Translations under genes and position numbers: made by a program
Shown: piece by piece, positions 8,830 through 17,162 of the stretch
Numbering within the stretch: the stretch's first letter is position 1
Layout: each line of letters begins with the position of its first letter
Assembly (NCBI GenBank): GCA_028687545.1
Contig: JAQTZZ010000042.1
Location: forward strand, 1-34,460
Direction of reading: 5' to 3'
Source of the DNA: Candidatus Wallbacteria bacterium
GTDB taxonomy: Bacteria > Muiribacteriota > JAQTZZ01
DNA length: 34,460 nt
The notes under the pieces: generated by a model
Database searches by the model: none
Told to the model about the DNA's origin: nothing
Seen by the model: only the letters and a program-made list of their open reading frames with translations

Positions 8830-9012
8830 ATGGCCAAGCTGAAGATTACATTAAAGAAAAGCTGCTGCCGCAAACCGGAAAAAGTTCGCCGCGTGATCGA
8901 ATCACTGGGACTCCGTAAGGTCGGTGGAAGCAAGATATGCGAAGATAATCCGGTGATCCGTGGCATGATCGACAAGACTTCATACATGCTTGAAGTCGAA
9001 TCTGTTGATTAA
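8830..9012 (+). CDS. rpmD: 50S ribosomal protein L30
   Basis: A 60-residue protein of the single-domain L30 family: MAKLKITLKKSCCRKPEKVR, then LGLRKVGGSKI and a C-terminal MIDKTSYMLEVE. The double Cys at residues 12-13 replaces the more usual Ser/Ile region. It lies between rpsE and rplO as is canonical. Ribosome binding site TTGGAGGAA precedes the ATG. Confidence 0.93.
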   Translation: MAKLKITLKKSCCRKPEKVRRVIESLGLRKVGGSKICEDNPVIRGMIDKTSYMLEVESVD

Positions 9013-9023
9013 GGGAGGTTTAG

Positions 9024-9466
9024 ATGAAATTACATGAACTCGCTCCCAATGAAGGTGCAAAGAAGCTCGGTAAGAGAGTTGGAAGAGGGCCATCCTCAGG
9101 GCATGGCGGTACATCATGCAGAGGGAACAATGGACAGAATTCCAGGAAAAGCGGTCCCGTAAGGATAGGCTTTGAGGGGGGGCAGATGCCTCTGTACAGG
9201 CGACTTCCCAAGAGGGGCTTCAAAAACATCAATAAGAAACATTACAGCCTGGTGAATGTCTGCGATCTGGAAAAATTCGAACCACATACCATCATCACCC
9301 CTGAATTTCTGGTTGAGCAAGGTCTGGTGAAAAAAGTGGAACCCAATGGGATCAAAATTCTGGGCAATGGGGAACTGACAAAACCCCTGAAGGTTCTAGC
9401 CAACAAATTCACCAAATCAGCCATCGAAAAAATTGAAAAAGCACAGGGAAACATTGAGGTGTTGAA

Positions 9467-9470
<4 letters not shown>
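9024..9470 (+). CDS. rplO: 50S ribosomal protein L15
   Basis: The 148-residue protein has the Gly/Arg-rich N-terminus [19 protein letters not shown] and [17 protein letters not shown], both diagnostic of L15, a late-assembling 50S protein. Its TGA overlaps the secY ATG (ATGA at 9467-9470), so secY translation is likely coupled. GGGAGGTTTAG precedes the ATG at 9024. Confidence 0.96.
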
Positions 9471-10792
<1,322 letters not shown>

Positions 10793-10803
10793 GAGGATCC
10801 AGC

Positions 10804-11463
10804 ATGAATCTGATTCTGTTCGGGCCCCCTGGGGCCGGAAAAGGCACGCAGGCACAGTATCTCATCGACCGTTTGAAGGTTCCCCAGATTTCCACAGGAG
10901 ACATTCTGCGTGAGAATGTCAAGAAGGGAACTGAAACCGGCAGGCGCGCCAAGCAGGTCATGGACAGGGGCGAACTCGTTCCTGACGAGATCCTGAATCA
11001 GATGATCGAGAATCGGATCGCCGAAGCGGATTGCGCAGGAGGATATATCCTGGACGGATATCCACGTAATCTGAATCAGGCAGGGTTCCTGGCCTCTTTA
11101 TTGAAGAAAAGGAAAAAAGCACTGGATGCAGTGATTTCGCTCAAGGTGGACGATGAAGAACTGGTCAGCAGACTATCCGGCAGACGGCTCTGCCGAACCT
11201 GCGGCAAAAGCTACCATGTAAAGTTCCAACCCCCGAGTTCGGCTGGAAAATGTGACAGCTGCGGAGGTGAACTTTATACCAGGGACGACGACCGGGAAGA
11301 GACTGTCAAAAACAGGCTCAAAGTTTACCACAGCCAGACCAGTGCCGTGCTGGAATTTTACAGGAAATCCGGGGTGCTCCACGAGATCGACGGGAGCCAG
11401 GAGATTGACAGCGTGAGAGAAAAGATTTTCCAGGTGCTTGGCACCGGGAAAGCGGAAAAATAG
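10804..11463 (+). CDS. adk: Adenylate kinase, zinc-LID type
   Basis: The 219-residue enzyme converts ATP and AMP to two ADP. The P-loop GPPGAGKGT lies at residues 7-15, DGYPRN at 84-89 replaces the common DGFPRT, and the long LID domain carries four cysteines (C130, C133, C150, C153) that form a structural zinc site. AGGAGGATCCAGC precedes the ATG at 10804. Adk after secY is canonical, but the map gene often found next is absent; a repeat-rich gap leads to infA instead. Confidence 0.97.
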   Translation: MNLILFGPPGAGKGTQAQYLIDRLKVPQISTGDILRENVKKGTETGRRAKQVMDRGELVPDEILNQMIENRIAEADCAGGYILDGYPRNLNQAGFLASLLKKRKKALDAVISLKVDDEELVSRLSGRRLCRTCGKSYHVKFQPPSSAGKCDSCGGELYTRDDDREETVKNRLKVYHSQTSAVLEFYRKSGVLHEIDGSQEIDSVREKIFQVLGTGKAEK

Positions 11464-11500
11464 AAGGAATGCCCTGAGCAATTGCTTTGGGGTGACGCAT

Positions 11501-11567
11501 GAACTAAACCCCGCTCGCTTCGCTCGGGGTGGTGTAAAGAACTAAACCCCGCTCGCTTCGCTCGGGG
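11501..11567 (+). repeat. Two direct copies of a 29-bp GC-rich hairpin repeat
   Basis: The 29-base unit at 11501-11529 recurs exactly at 11539-11567; it starts GAACTAAACCCC and ends GCTTCGCTCGGGG. Each copy has arms CCCCG and CGGGG that can pair, with an inner two-base-pair helix. The copies lie in the 176-base gap between adk and infA. They resemble dispersed REP-like palindromic units. On the opposite strand the core GAGCGAAGCGA differs by one base from the loop of the first hairpin in the rplR-rpsE gap (GAGCGCAGCGA). Confidence 0.8.
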
Positions 11568-11571
11568 GTTA

Positions 11572-11621
11572 AGTAGCAGTAGCAAAAACCCTCGCGGAGC
11601 TCGTGCTTTTTAACTGCTACT
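11572..11621 (+). promoter_or_regulatory. Hairpin abutting the infA ribosome binding site
   Basis: AGTAGCAGT at 11572-11580 is the exact reverse complement of ACTGCTACT at 11613-11621, and further partial pairing is possible between the A-rich and T-rich inner flanks. The infA ribosome binding site AAAGGAGG begins at 11622, immediately after the stem. Such a structure could affect access of ribosomes to infA or protect the mRNA end; the role is inferred from position only. Confidence 0.5.
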
Positions 11622-11639
11622 AAAGGAGGACGCGCATTT

Positions 11640-11858
11640 ATGGCCAAAGAAGAGCCAATTGAAGTAACGGGAAAAGTAGTGGAAATACTTCCGAATGCTA
11701 ATTTCAAGGTGGAGCTGGAAAATGGACACCGGGTGCTGGCGCACATTTCAGGGAAAATGCGCATGCATTTTATCCGGATACTTCCCGGAGATAAAGTGAC
11801 AGTAGAACTTTCGCCCTATGACCTCACCAAAGGGAGAATTGTCTACCGGTTCAAATAA
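11640..11858 (+). CDS. infA: Translation initiation factor IF-1
   Basis: The 72-residue S1-like OB-fold protein matches the usual IF-1 length and has the family features [39 protein letters not shown] and a final RIVYRF. IF-1 occupies the ribosomal A site during initiation. AAAGGAGG precedes the ATG at 11640. Its position between adk and rpmJ is canonical for bacteria that lack map here. Confidence 0.97.
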   Translation: MAKEEPIEVTGKVVEILPNANFKVELENGHRVLAHISGKMRMHFIRILPGDKVTVELSPYDLTKGRIVYRFK

Positions 11859-11887
11859 AAAGAAAAAGCTTTACAAAACAGCGGATG

Positions 11888-11932
11888 TTGACTTAAAATA
11901 GTTTGACTTTAATTGGTTTGACCAAGATAAAA
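11888..11932 (+). promoter_or_regulatory. Three 15-bp TTGAC repeats with a promoter-like match before rpmJ
   Basis: TTGACT occurs at 11888 and 11903 and TTGACC at 11918, exactly 15 bases apart, each followed by an A/T-rich stretch. The second box is followed after 17 bases by GATAAA (11926-11931), a 4/6 match to the sigma-70 -10 element. This is a plausible promoter for the alpha block (rpmJ to rplQ). The exact 15-base spacing could also mark regulator half-sites. No regulator can be named. Confidence 0.45.
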
Positions 11933-11958
11933 ATTAAAATAAACCGAGGAGGAATGAA

Positions 11959-12072
11959 ATGAAAGTGAGAGCTTCAGTGAAGAAGATCTGCGACAAATGC
12001 AAGATTATCAAGAGAGCCGGGGTCGTTAGAGTTATCTGCGAAAATCCTAAGCATAAGCAGAGGCAGGGGTAA
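11959..12072 (+). CDS. rpmJ: 50S ribosomal protein L36, zinc type
   Basis: A 37-residue open frame starts at ATG 11959 after GAGGAGGAATGA and ends with TAA at 12070-12072. The peptide begins [19 protein letters not shown] and ends [10 protein letters not shown]11, C14, C27 and H32 form the C+ zinc ribbon of L36, a small 50S protein near the factor-binding region. It sits between infA and rpsM, its normal place. Confidence 0.96.
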   Translation: MKVRASVKKICDKCKIIKRAGVVRVICENPKHKQRQG

Positions 12073-12081
12073 GGAGGAAAC

Positions 12082-12462
12082 ATGGCACGTATTGCAGGAG
12101 TTGATTTACCCAAAAACAAAAGAGTAGAAGTTGCCTTGACTTATATTTATGGAATCGGCAGACCCACTTCGCAGAAAATCCTGAAAGCCACTGCCATAGA
12201 TATCAATAAGAGGGTTCACACTCTTACTGACGAAGAAGTAACCAAAATCAAGGAATATATCGACAACAATGTCAAGGTCGAAGGTGATCTGAGAAGAGAC
12301 ATCCAGATGTCCATCAAAAGACTGGTCGACATCGGCTGTTACAGAGGAATCCGTCACAGAAGAGGATTACCTGTCCGCGGCCAGAGAACAAGAACCAACG
12401 CCAGAACGAGACGCGGCATCAGACGTACAGTCGGCGCCAAGCGTGGCGAAATAGCGAAGTAA
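12082..12462 (+). CDS. rpsM: 30S ribosomal protein S13
   Basis: The 126-residue protein begins [20 protein letters not shown] and has [20 protein letters not shown] and [11 protein letters not shown], the S13 signature. S13 lies at the top of the 30S head and contacts tRNA and the 50S subunit. AAGGAGGAAAC precedes the ATG. Gene order rpmJ-rpsM-rpsK-rpsD-rpoA-rplQ is the canonical alpha operon. Confidence 0.97.
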   Translation: MARIAGVDLPKNKRVEVALTYIYGIGRPTSQKILKATAIDINKRVHTLTDEEVTKIKEYIDNNVKVEGDLRRDIQMSIKRLVDIGCYRGIRHRRGLPVRGQRTRTNARTRRGIRRTVGAKRGEIAK

Positions 12463-12476
12463 GGGGAGGATGATAA

Positions 12477-12869
12477 ATGGCTAAAAAAGCTGCCAAGAGC
12501 GAAAAAAAGAGGGACAGGAAGCTGATCACCAATGGTGTGGCTCATATCGAGACGACTTTTAATAATACTATAGTCTCAATTACAGATCAGAAGGGAAATC
12601 TGATTGCCTGGTCTTCCGGAGGCAATGCCGGATTCAAAGGTGCCCGCAAGGGAACTGCCTATGCAGCTCAACTTGCAGCGGAATCTGCCGCCAAAAAAGC
12701 CCTGGACCTGGGTCTGCGGGAAGTCGAAGTGCGGCTCACGGGTCCTGGAGCCGGCAGAGAAACCGCCATCAGAGCGCTTCAGACTACCGGACTGGATATC
12801 AGATTGATCAGGGACGTGACGCCAATCCCGCACAATGGCTGCCGCCCGCCGAAAAGAAGAAGGGTTTAA
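12477..12869 (+). CDS. rpsK: 30S ribosomal protein S11
   Basis: The 130-residue protein shows a Lys-rich start, then [34 protein letters not shown] and the ending [18 protein letters not shown], all conserved in S11, which lines the mRNA path on the 30S platform. GGGGAGGATGATAA precedes the ATG at 12477. Confidence 0.97.
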   Translation: MAKKAAKSEKKRDRKLITNGVAHIETTFNNTIVSITDQKGNLIAWSSGGNAGFKGARKGTAYAAQLAAESAAKKALDLGLREVEVRLTGPGAGRETAIRALQTTGLDIRLIRDVTPIPHNGCRPPKRRRV

Positions 12870-12883
12870 GGAGGATATATTTC

Positions 12884-13513
12884 ATGGCCAGAAACCTGCT
12901 ACCATCCTGCAGGCAGTGCAGGAGAACCGGAGAGAAGCTCTTTATGAAGGGCGTCAGATGCTATAGCGAAAAGTGCGCCTTTGAGAGAAGGAAGTTTGCT
13001 CCCGGGATGCAGTCCGGCAAGAGGAGAAGCAAGCTCTCGGATTACGGAATGCAGCTCAATGAAAAACAGAAGTGCAAGAAAATGTATGGTATGATGGAGG
13101 CACAGTTCCATCGCTATTACTATATCGCCAACAAGATGGCTGGTGTTACAGGCCACAATTTACTGAGACTCCTGGAAAAAAGGCTGGACAATGCATTGTT
13201 CCGCAGCGGATTTGCAATTTCCAGGACTCAGTCCAGGCAGTTTGTTCGGCATGGACATGTGCTGATCAACGGGAAAAGGGTAAACATCCCTTCCTACCAG
13301 ATTAAAACCGGTGATGTGTTGGAGATCAAGACCACATTCAGGCAGAATGAAAACTTTAAGGTCCTGCTCGAGGCCGGCAAATCCAGAGAAATTCCCGGCT
13401 GGCTGCAGGTGGACTTCGAAAATTACAAATCCAAGGTTCTCAGGGAACCAGAAAGAGCCGACATCCAGGGTACGATCAACGAGAACACGATCGTGGAATT
13501 CTATTCCAAGTAA
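12884..13513 (+). CDS. rpsD: 30S ribosomal protein S4, zinc-motif type
   Basis: The 209-residue protein has an N-terminal Cys cluster (C9, C12, C26, C31) like the zinc-binding S4 of Thermus, followed by SDYGMQLNEKQKCKKMYG and an S4 RNA-binding domain with RQFVRHGHVLINGKRVNIPS. S4 starts 30S assembly and in Escherichia coli represses the alpha operon. AAGGAGGATATATTTC precedes the ATG. Confidence 0.97.
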   Translation: MARNLLPSCRQCRRTGEKLFMKGVRCYSEKCAFERRKFAPGMQSGKRRSKLSDYGMQLNEKQKCKKMYGMMEAQFHRYYYIANKMAGVTGHNLLRLLEKRLDNALFRSGFAISRTQSRQFVRHGHVLINGKRVNIPSYQIKTGDVLEIKTTFRQNENFKVLLEAGKSREIPGWLQVDFENYKSKVLREPERADIQGTINENTIVEFYSK

Positions 13514-13548
13514 TACCTGGAATTGAATCTGACGAGAAAGGGAGTTTT

Positions 13549-14559
13549 ATGAACTGGGATCTTGCTCAGTATATAGTTGAGGGAGAAAATGAAAAAGAAT
13601 TCGGGCGTTATGTGCTCGAACCCCTCCCCAAGGGAATCTCCTCAGTGGTGGGAAATGCCCTCAGAAGGCTGATCCTTTCCGCAGTTCCCGGCGCAGCAGT
13701 GACCGCAATCCTGATCGATGGTGTTGTGCATGAATTTTCTACGCTACCCGGACTATACGAGGATGTCCCTGATCTGGTCCTGAACATGCGTGAAGTGATC
13801 TTCAAAGTTACGGGACAGGACGTGACGGTGGTCAAGATGGAATCCCAGGGACCCTGCGAGATTTTCGCCAAGGACCTGATCCTTCCACTCGGCGTGGAAG
13901 TGCTCAATCCTGAGCATTACATCTGCCGCATCAACCGCAACGGCTCGATCCACGCGGAGATTTATGTCGGCATCGGCAGAGGATTCGTTCCTGAAGAGGA
14001 AAACAAGGACGAGAGTATGCCGATCAATACGATTTTCGTGAATTCCAACTTCTCCCCGATCAGCAAGGTTAATTATCGCACTGAGGTATACGAAAATGAC
14101 TCAGCTCAGGAACGTCTGATCATCGATGTGAAGACCAACGGCTCGGTCAGCCCGACCAAGGCCTTGAAAATCGGTGCGGTTTATTTGAACAAAGTACTCG
14201 GGATCATGAAGGATTTTGAAGAATTCGATACAAGGAAGGTAGCTGAGGAAGAAATGTACCCGAAAACCAAAGATACCAAGAATGTATTGGAACTTCATGT
14301 TTCAGAGCTTGGTCTTTCCCGCAGGTCTTCGAACTGCCTGAAGGCAGGGGAAATCACCTTAATCGGCCAACTGGCCCAGATGAGCAAGAATGACCTGATG
14401 AATCTTAAAAACTTCGGCAAGAAATCCTTGGATGAGATCAGGGAAAAGCTGCACGAATACGGACTGAGCTTGAAGGACGAGCAGCTTGATGAAACGGATG
14501 AAACAGACAAGGATATTGTGGACGAAGTAACAGAGGAGGAAAATAACGATGAGACATAA
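13549..14559 (+). CDS. rpoA: DNA-directed RNA polymerase subunit alpha
   Basis: The 336-residue protein has the dimerisation domain (about residues 1-230, with EPLPKGISSVVGNALRRLIL near the start) and the C-terminal DNA- and activator-binding domain, recognisable by LGLSRRSSNCLKAGEI and LMNLKNFGKKSLDEIREKL. The last 25 or so residues form an unusually acidic tail of Asp, Glu and Thr. It overlaps rplQ by 11 bases, with the rplQ ribosome binding site GAGGAGG inside its tail codons. Confidence 0.97.
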   Translation: MNWDLAQYIVEGENEKEFGRYVLEPLPKGISSVVGNALRRLILSAVPGAAVTAILIDGVVHEFSTLPGLYEDVPDLVLNMREVIFKVTGQDVTVVKMESQGPCEIFAKDLILPLGVEVLNPEHYICRINRNGSIHAEIYVGIGRGFVPEEENKDESMPINTIFVNSNFSPISKVNYRTEVYENDSAQERLIIDVKTNGSVSPTKALKIGAVYLNKVLGIMKDFEEFDTRKVAEEEMYPKTKDTKNVLELHVSELGLSRRSSNCLKAGEITLIGQLAQMSKNDLMNLKNFGKKSLDEIREKLHEYGLSLKDEQLDETDETDKDIVDEVTEEENNDET

Positions 14560-14908
14560 AATGCAAAGGGAAAAACTGGGGAAGTCGATCCCCCATAAAA
14601 AAGCCATGATCAGAAACATGGCCACTTCCCTTCTGGAAGTCGGCCGGATTAGAACCACTCTTCCCAAAGCCAAAGTGTTAAGGAAATATGTGGAGCACCT
14701 GATCACTCTGGCTAAAACAGACAGTCTGCATCAGCGAAAACTGGCTCATGCTTTCCTGAAGACCCACGAATCCGTGAAGAAGCTGTTCACCGAGATCGCT
14801 CCCCGCTATAAAGAGCGCAACGGCGGATATACCAGGATCTACCGGACCGGAGTCAGGATCGGCGATGCTGCAAGCATGGCACTGATCGAACTGATCACTG
14901 AAAACTGA
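14549..14908 (+). CDS. rplQ: 50S ribosomal protein L17
   Basis: The 119-residue protein contains HKKAMIRNMATSLLEVGRI and GGYTRIYRTGVRIGDAASMA, hallmark L17 segments near the tunnel exit. It overlaps rpoA by 11 bases. Its TGA stop is the first part of an eight-base-pair inverted repeat that ends right at the start codon of the next gene. Confidence 0.97.
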   Translation: MRHKMQREKLGKSIPHKKAMIRNMATSLLEVGRIRTTLPKAKVLRKYVEHLITLAKTDSLHQRKLAHAFLKTHESVKKLFTEIAPRYKERNGGYTRIYRTGVRIGDAASMALIELITEN

Positions 14909-14938
14909 TTTGCCAGAAGCTATCCGCTCCGGCAAATC
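14907..14938 (+). terminator. Hairpin between rplQ and the EcfA-like gene
   Basis: GATTTGCC (14907-14914) is the exact reverse complement of GGCAAATC (14931-14938), with a 16-base loop. No T run follows, so it is not a standard intrinsic terminator. It includes the rplQ stop and ends one base before the start codon of the next gene, which has no clear ribosome binding site. It may mark mRNA processing or limit read-through into the next gene. Confidence 0.4.
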
Positions 14939-15766
14939 ATGATCAAAATTAAGAATTTAAGTTTCTCTTATAAAGAAAAAGGCTCCTTGGCATTGAAAGG
15001 GGTCGATTTTTTTATGGAGAAGACGGAGTTTGTGGCGATACTAGGCGGAAACGGCTCAGGAAAAAGTACGCTGGTCAAGGTGATGAATGGTCTTCTCAGC
15101 CCATATCAGGGTGAAGTGGAAGTTCTCGGCTGCTCTCCTGCTGATCACGAGCAGGTGATCAAGATCAGGAAAAAACTCGGAATGGTGTTCCAGAACCCCG
15201 AAAATCAGATTGTCTGCGCGATCGTCGAGGATGACGTTGCATTTTCACTGGAAAATCTTGGTTTCCCAAGAGAAGAAATCAAGACGCGAGTGGAAAAGGC
15301 TCTTGTAATGACAGGTCTCACTGAAAAACGTTTTGCCCAGACCGCGGATCTCTCAGGGGGGCAGATGCAGCGACTTGCAATTGCGGCGATTCTGGCCTTG
15401 CATCCGGAAATGATCATTTTTGACGAGTCCACCTCCATGCTTGATCAGCAAGGCAAAGAGGAGATTTTCAATCTGATCCTCAAGTTAAATGAGGAAGGGA
15501 TCGGAATCATTTATATTACCCATTTCATGGAAGAAGCCGTCTATGCGGACCGTGCAGTTTTAATGAAAAATGGTTCTATCGCTGGGAGCGGCAAACCCTG
15601 CGAAATCTTCAATAAACCGGATCTTCTGAAATCGTGTGAACTGGATCTGCCTGAAGCCAAGGAGCTGGCCTCTGAATTCAGCAGAAGGGGAGTGAAGATC
15701 GACTGTAAGGAGATCCTCACCAGTGATCAGCTGCTGGAAGCAGTGGAAAAGATCCGGAATCGATAA
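14939..15766 (+). CDS. Energy-coupling-factor-type ABC transporter ATPase
   Basis: The 275-residue protein has a complete ABC ATPase core: Walker A GGNGSGKS at 36-43, Q-loop Q85, signature LSGGQ at 138-142, Walker B ending in D162-E163 (DEST) and H195. The QNPENQ segment after the Q-loop and DESTSMLD are typical of EcfA/CbiO ATPases that energise vitamin or metal-ion uptake. EcfA genes after rplQ are common in Firmicutes, usually as ecfA1-ecfA2-ecfT. Here there is only one and no EcfT or substrate-binding S component. No good ribosome binding site precedes the ATG. Substrate unknown. Confidence 0.85.
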   Translation: MIKIKNLSFSYKEKGSLALKGVDFFMEKTEFVAILGGNGSGKSTLVKVMNGLLSPYQGEVEVLGCSPADHEQVIKIRKKLGMVFQNPENQIVCAIVEDDVAFSLENLGFPREEIKTRVEKALVMTGLTEKRFAQTADLSGGQMQRLAIAAILALHPEMIIFDESTSMLDQQGKEEIFNLILKLNEEGIGIIYITHFMEEAVYADRAVLMKNGSIAGSGKPCEIFNKPDLLKSCELDLPEAKELASEFSRRGVKIDCKEILTSDQLLEAVEKIRNR

Positions 15767-15828
15767 TATGAATTGTCTTCAAACTGCTCTCGGCAACAAA
15801 AATTTACAGAAATTCAGGCATTCTAGTA

Positions 15829-15855
15829 TTGACAAACTGATTTACCAACTATAAT
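15829..15855 (+). promoter_or_regulatory. Sigma-70-like promoter before the efflux block
   Basis: A perfect -35 hexamer TTGACA (15829-15834) is followed after 15 bases by a perfect -10 TATAAT (15850-15855). The spacing is two bases shorter than the optimum. The first efflux gene starts 33 bases after the -10. The 121-base gap after ecfA contains no other gene. This probably begins a new transcription unit. Confidence 0.7.
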
Positions 15856-15887
15856 ATTTACCTAGTTAAATAAATTAGGGTTAAACT

Positions 15888-17102
15888 ATGCTTTTCATCA
15901 CCATCATCAAAGTTGCACTGCGCAGCCTTCTTTCCAATAAATTACGCTCGTTTCTCACCATGCTGGGCATCATCATCGGAGTTGGTGCAGTGATCGCCAT
16001 GCTTGCCATCGGCAACGGCGCCAGGGATCAGATCACAAATCGCATCAAGTCCATGGGCAGCAATCTGTTGTTAATCAGACCAGGTTCCTCGATGGGTCAC
16101 GGTGTAGCCGGCGGGCAGAGGCAGTCCCTGAAGTATGACGACCTGGCTGCGCTGCTCTCAATTGATAACGTGAAATCAATTACTCCGGAAGTCAACAAAG
16201 GCTGCCAGTTGAAGTATTTCAACAGCAACACGAATGTTGAAGTAAATGGTGTGGCTCCCACATATTTTGAGATGCGAAATTTCGTTGTGGAGCAGGGCCG
16301 GGCTTTTAACGATGAGGAACTGGCTGGAGTGCAGAGAGTGGTTATACTCGGACCTGATACATCCGACATACTTTTCGGGAACGAGTATCCGATCGATAAG
16401 ACCATCAAGATCAAAGGTCTCAGTTTCACAGTGATCGGCGTGACCAAGAGGAAGGGCGGCGCAGGCTGGCAGAATCCTGACGAAACTGCCATCATTCCCT
16501 TTACTACCATGAACAAGAAAATAGCAGGTACTGATTATTTCAACAATATCGATATTTCAGTTTACGAAGAAAAAGGCATGGACAAGGTCAAGGAAGGAAT
16601 CACCAAAGCTTTAAGGACGACTCATAAGCTCAGGAAAGATGCAGCAGACGATTTCCAGATCCGTGACATGGCGGAAATGCTGGCTGAGATGGAATCCACG
16701 ATTTTCACATTCAAGCTGCTGCTGGCAGGTGTGGCTGCGCTGTCGCTTCTGGTGGGCGGCATCGGCATCATGAACATCATGTATGTGACTGTTACAGAGC
16801 GGACCCGGGAGATCGGAGTACGCAAAGCCCTGGGCGCAAAAAATCGGGACATTTTGAATCAATTCCTGCTGGAAGCAGTAGTTCTGACTGTAATCGGGGG
16901 GCTGATGGGCATTGCTTTTGGTTTCGGCAGTGTCCTGATATACAACGGCGTCTCTCCGGACACATATTTCAAGGGTACCATTGATATTCTATCGATTATT
17001 GTCTCTGTCTCTTTTTCAGTGGCTGTAGGTGTTTTTTTCGGATTCTACCCTGCTCAGAAAGCAGCCAAGATGAATCCGATTGATGCGTTGAGGTATGAGT
17101 AA
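15888..17102 (+). CDS. MacB/FtsX-type ABC transporter permease
   Basis: The 404-residue protein has an N-terminal membrane segment (about 15-45, with SNKLRSFLTMLGIIIGVGAVI), a large extracytoplasmic MacB core domain, and three C-terminal membrane segments with the FtsX pattern VTERTREIGVRKALGAKNRD. It lacks the ATPase domain that is fused in Escherichia coli MacB; the ATPase is a separate gene at 18605. With the adaptor at 17163 and the TolC-type channel at 19282 it should form a mechanotransmission pump that expels substrates from the periplasm. A weak TTAGGG precedes the ATG. Confidence 0.92.
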   Translation: MLFITIIKVALRSLLSNKLRSFLTMLGIIIGVGAVIAMLAIGNGARDQITNRIKSMGSNLLLIRPGSSMGHGVAGGQRQSLKYDDLAALLSIDNVKSITPEVNKGCQLKYFNSNTNVEVNGVAPTYFEMRNFVVEQGRAFNDEELAGVQRVVILGPDTSDILFGNEYPIDKTIKIKGLSFTVIGVTKRKGGAGWQNPDETAIIPFTTMNKKIAGTDYFNNIDISVYEEKGMDKVKEGITKALRTTHKLRKDAADDFQIRDMAEMLAEMESTIFTFKLLLAGVAALSLLVGGIGIMNIMYVTVTERTREIGVRKALGAKNRDILNQFLLEAVVLTVIGGLMGIAFGFGSVLIYNGVSPDTYFKGTIDILSIIVSVSFSVAVGVFFGFYPAQKAAKMNPIDALRYE

Positions 17103-17122
17103 GGGCACAGCATGCTGTGCCC
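17103..17122. repeat. Perfect 20-bp palindrome
   Basis: GGGCACAGCATGCTGTGCCC reads the same on both strands and begins directly after the permease stop codon, within the 60-base gap before the adaptor gene. As RNA it would form a strong hairpin without a T run. It is either a dispersed palindromic unit, an mRNA-stabilising stem or a dimeric operator site. The reading frame of the next gene is also open through it, but the better start lies downstream. Confidence 0.8.
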
Positions 17123-17162
17123 GTACGAAGAGCAATATGCATGTGATCATAAGGAGATTCAA

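Noticed and set aside
11501-11567. Possible CRISPR array
   Set aside because: There are only two copies with a nine-base gap, no spacer-length intervals and no cas genes.
14907-14938. Strong intrinsic terminator at the end of the ribosomal cluster
   Set aside because: The stem is perfect but no T run follows, and the next start codon begins one base later; listed only as a terminator-like hairpin of low confidence.
17112-17162. Earlier start for the MacA-type adaptor
   Set aside because: The ATG lies within the 20-base palindrome without a ribosome binding site and would put 17 polar residues before the membrane anchor; ATG 17163 has AAGGAG.
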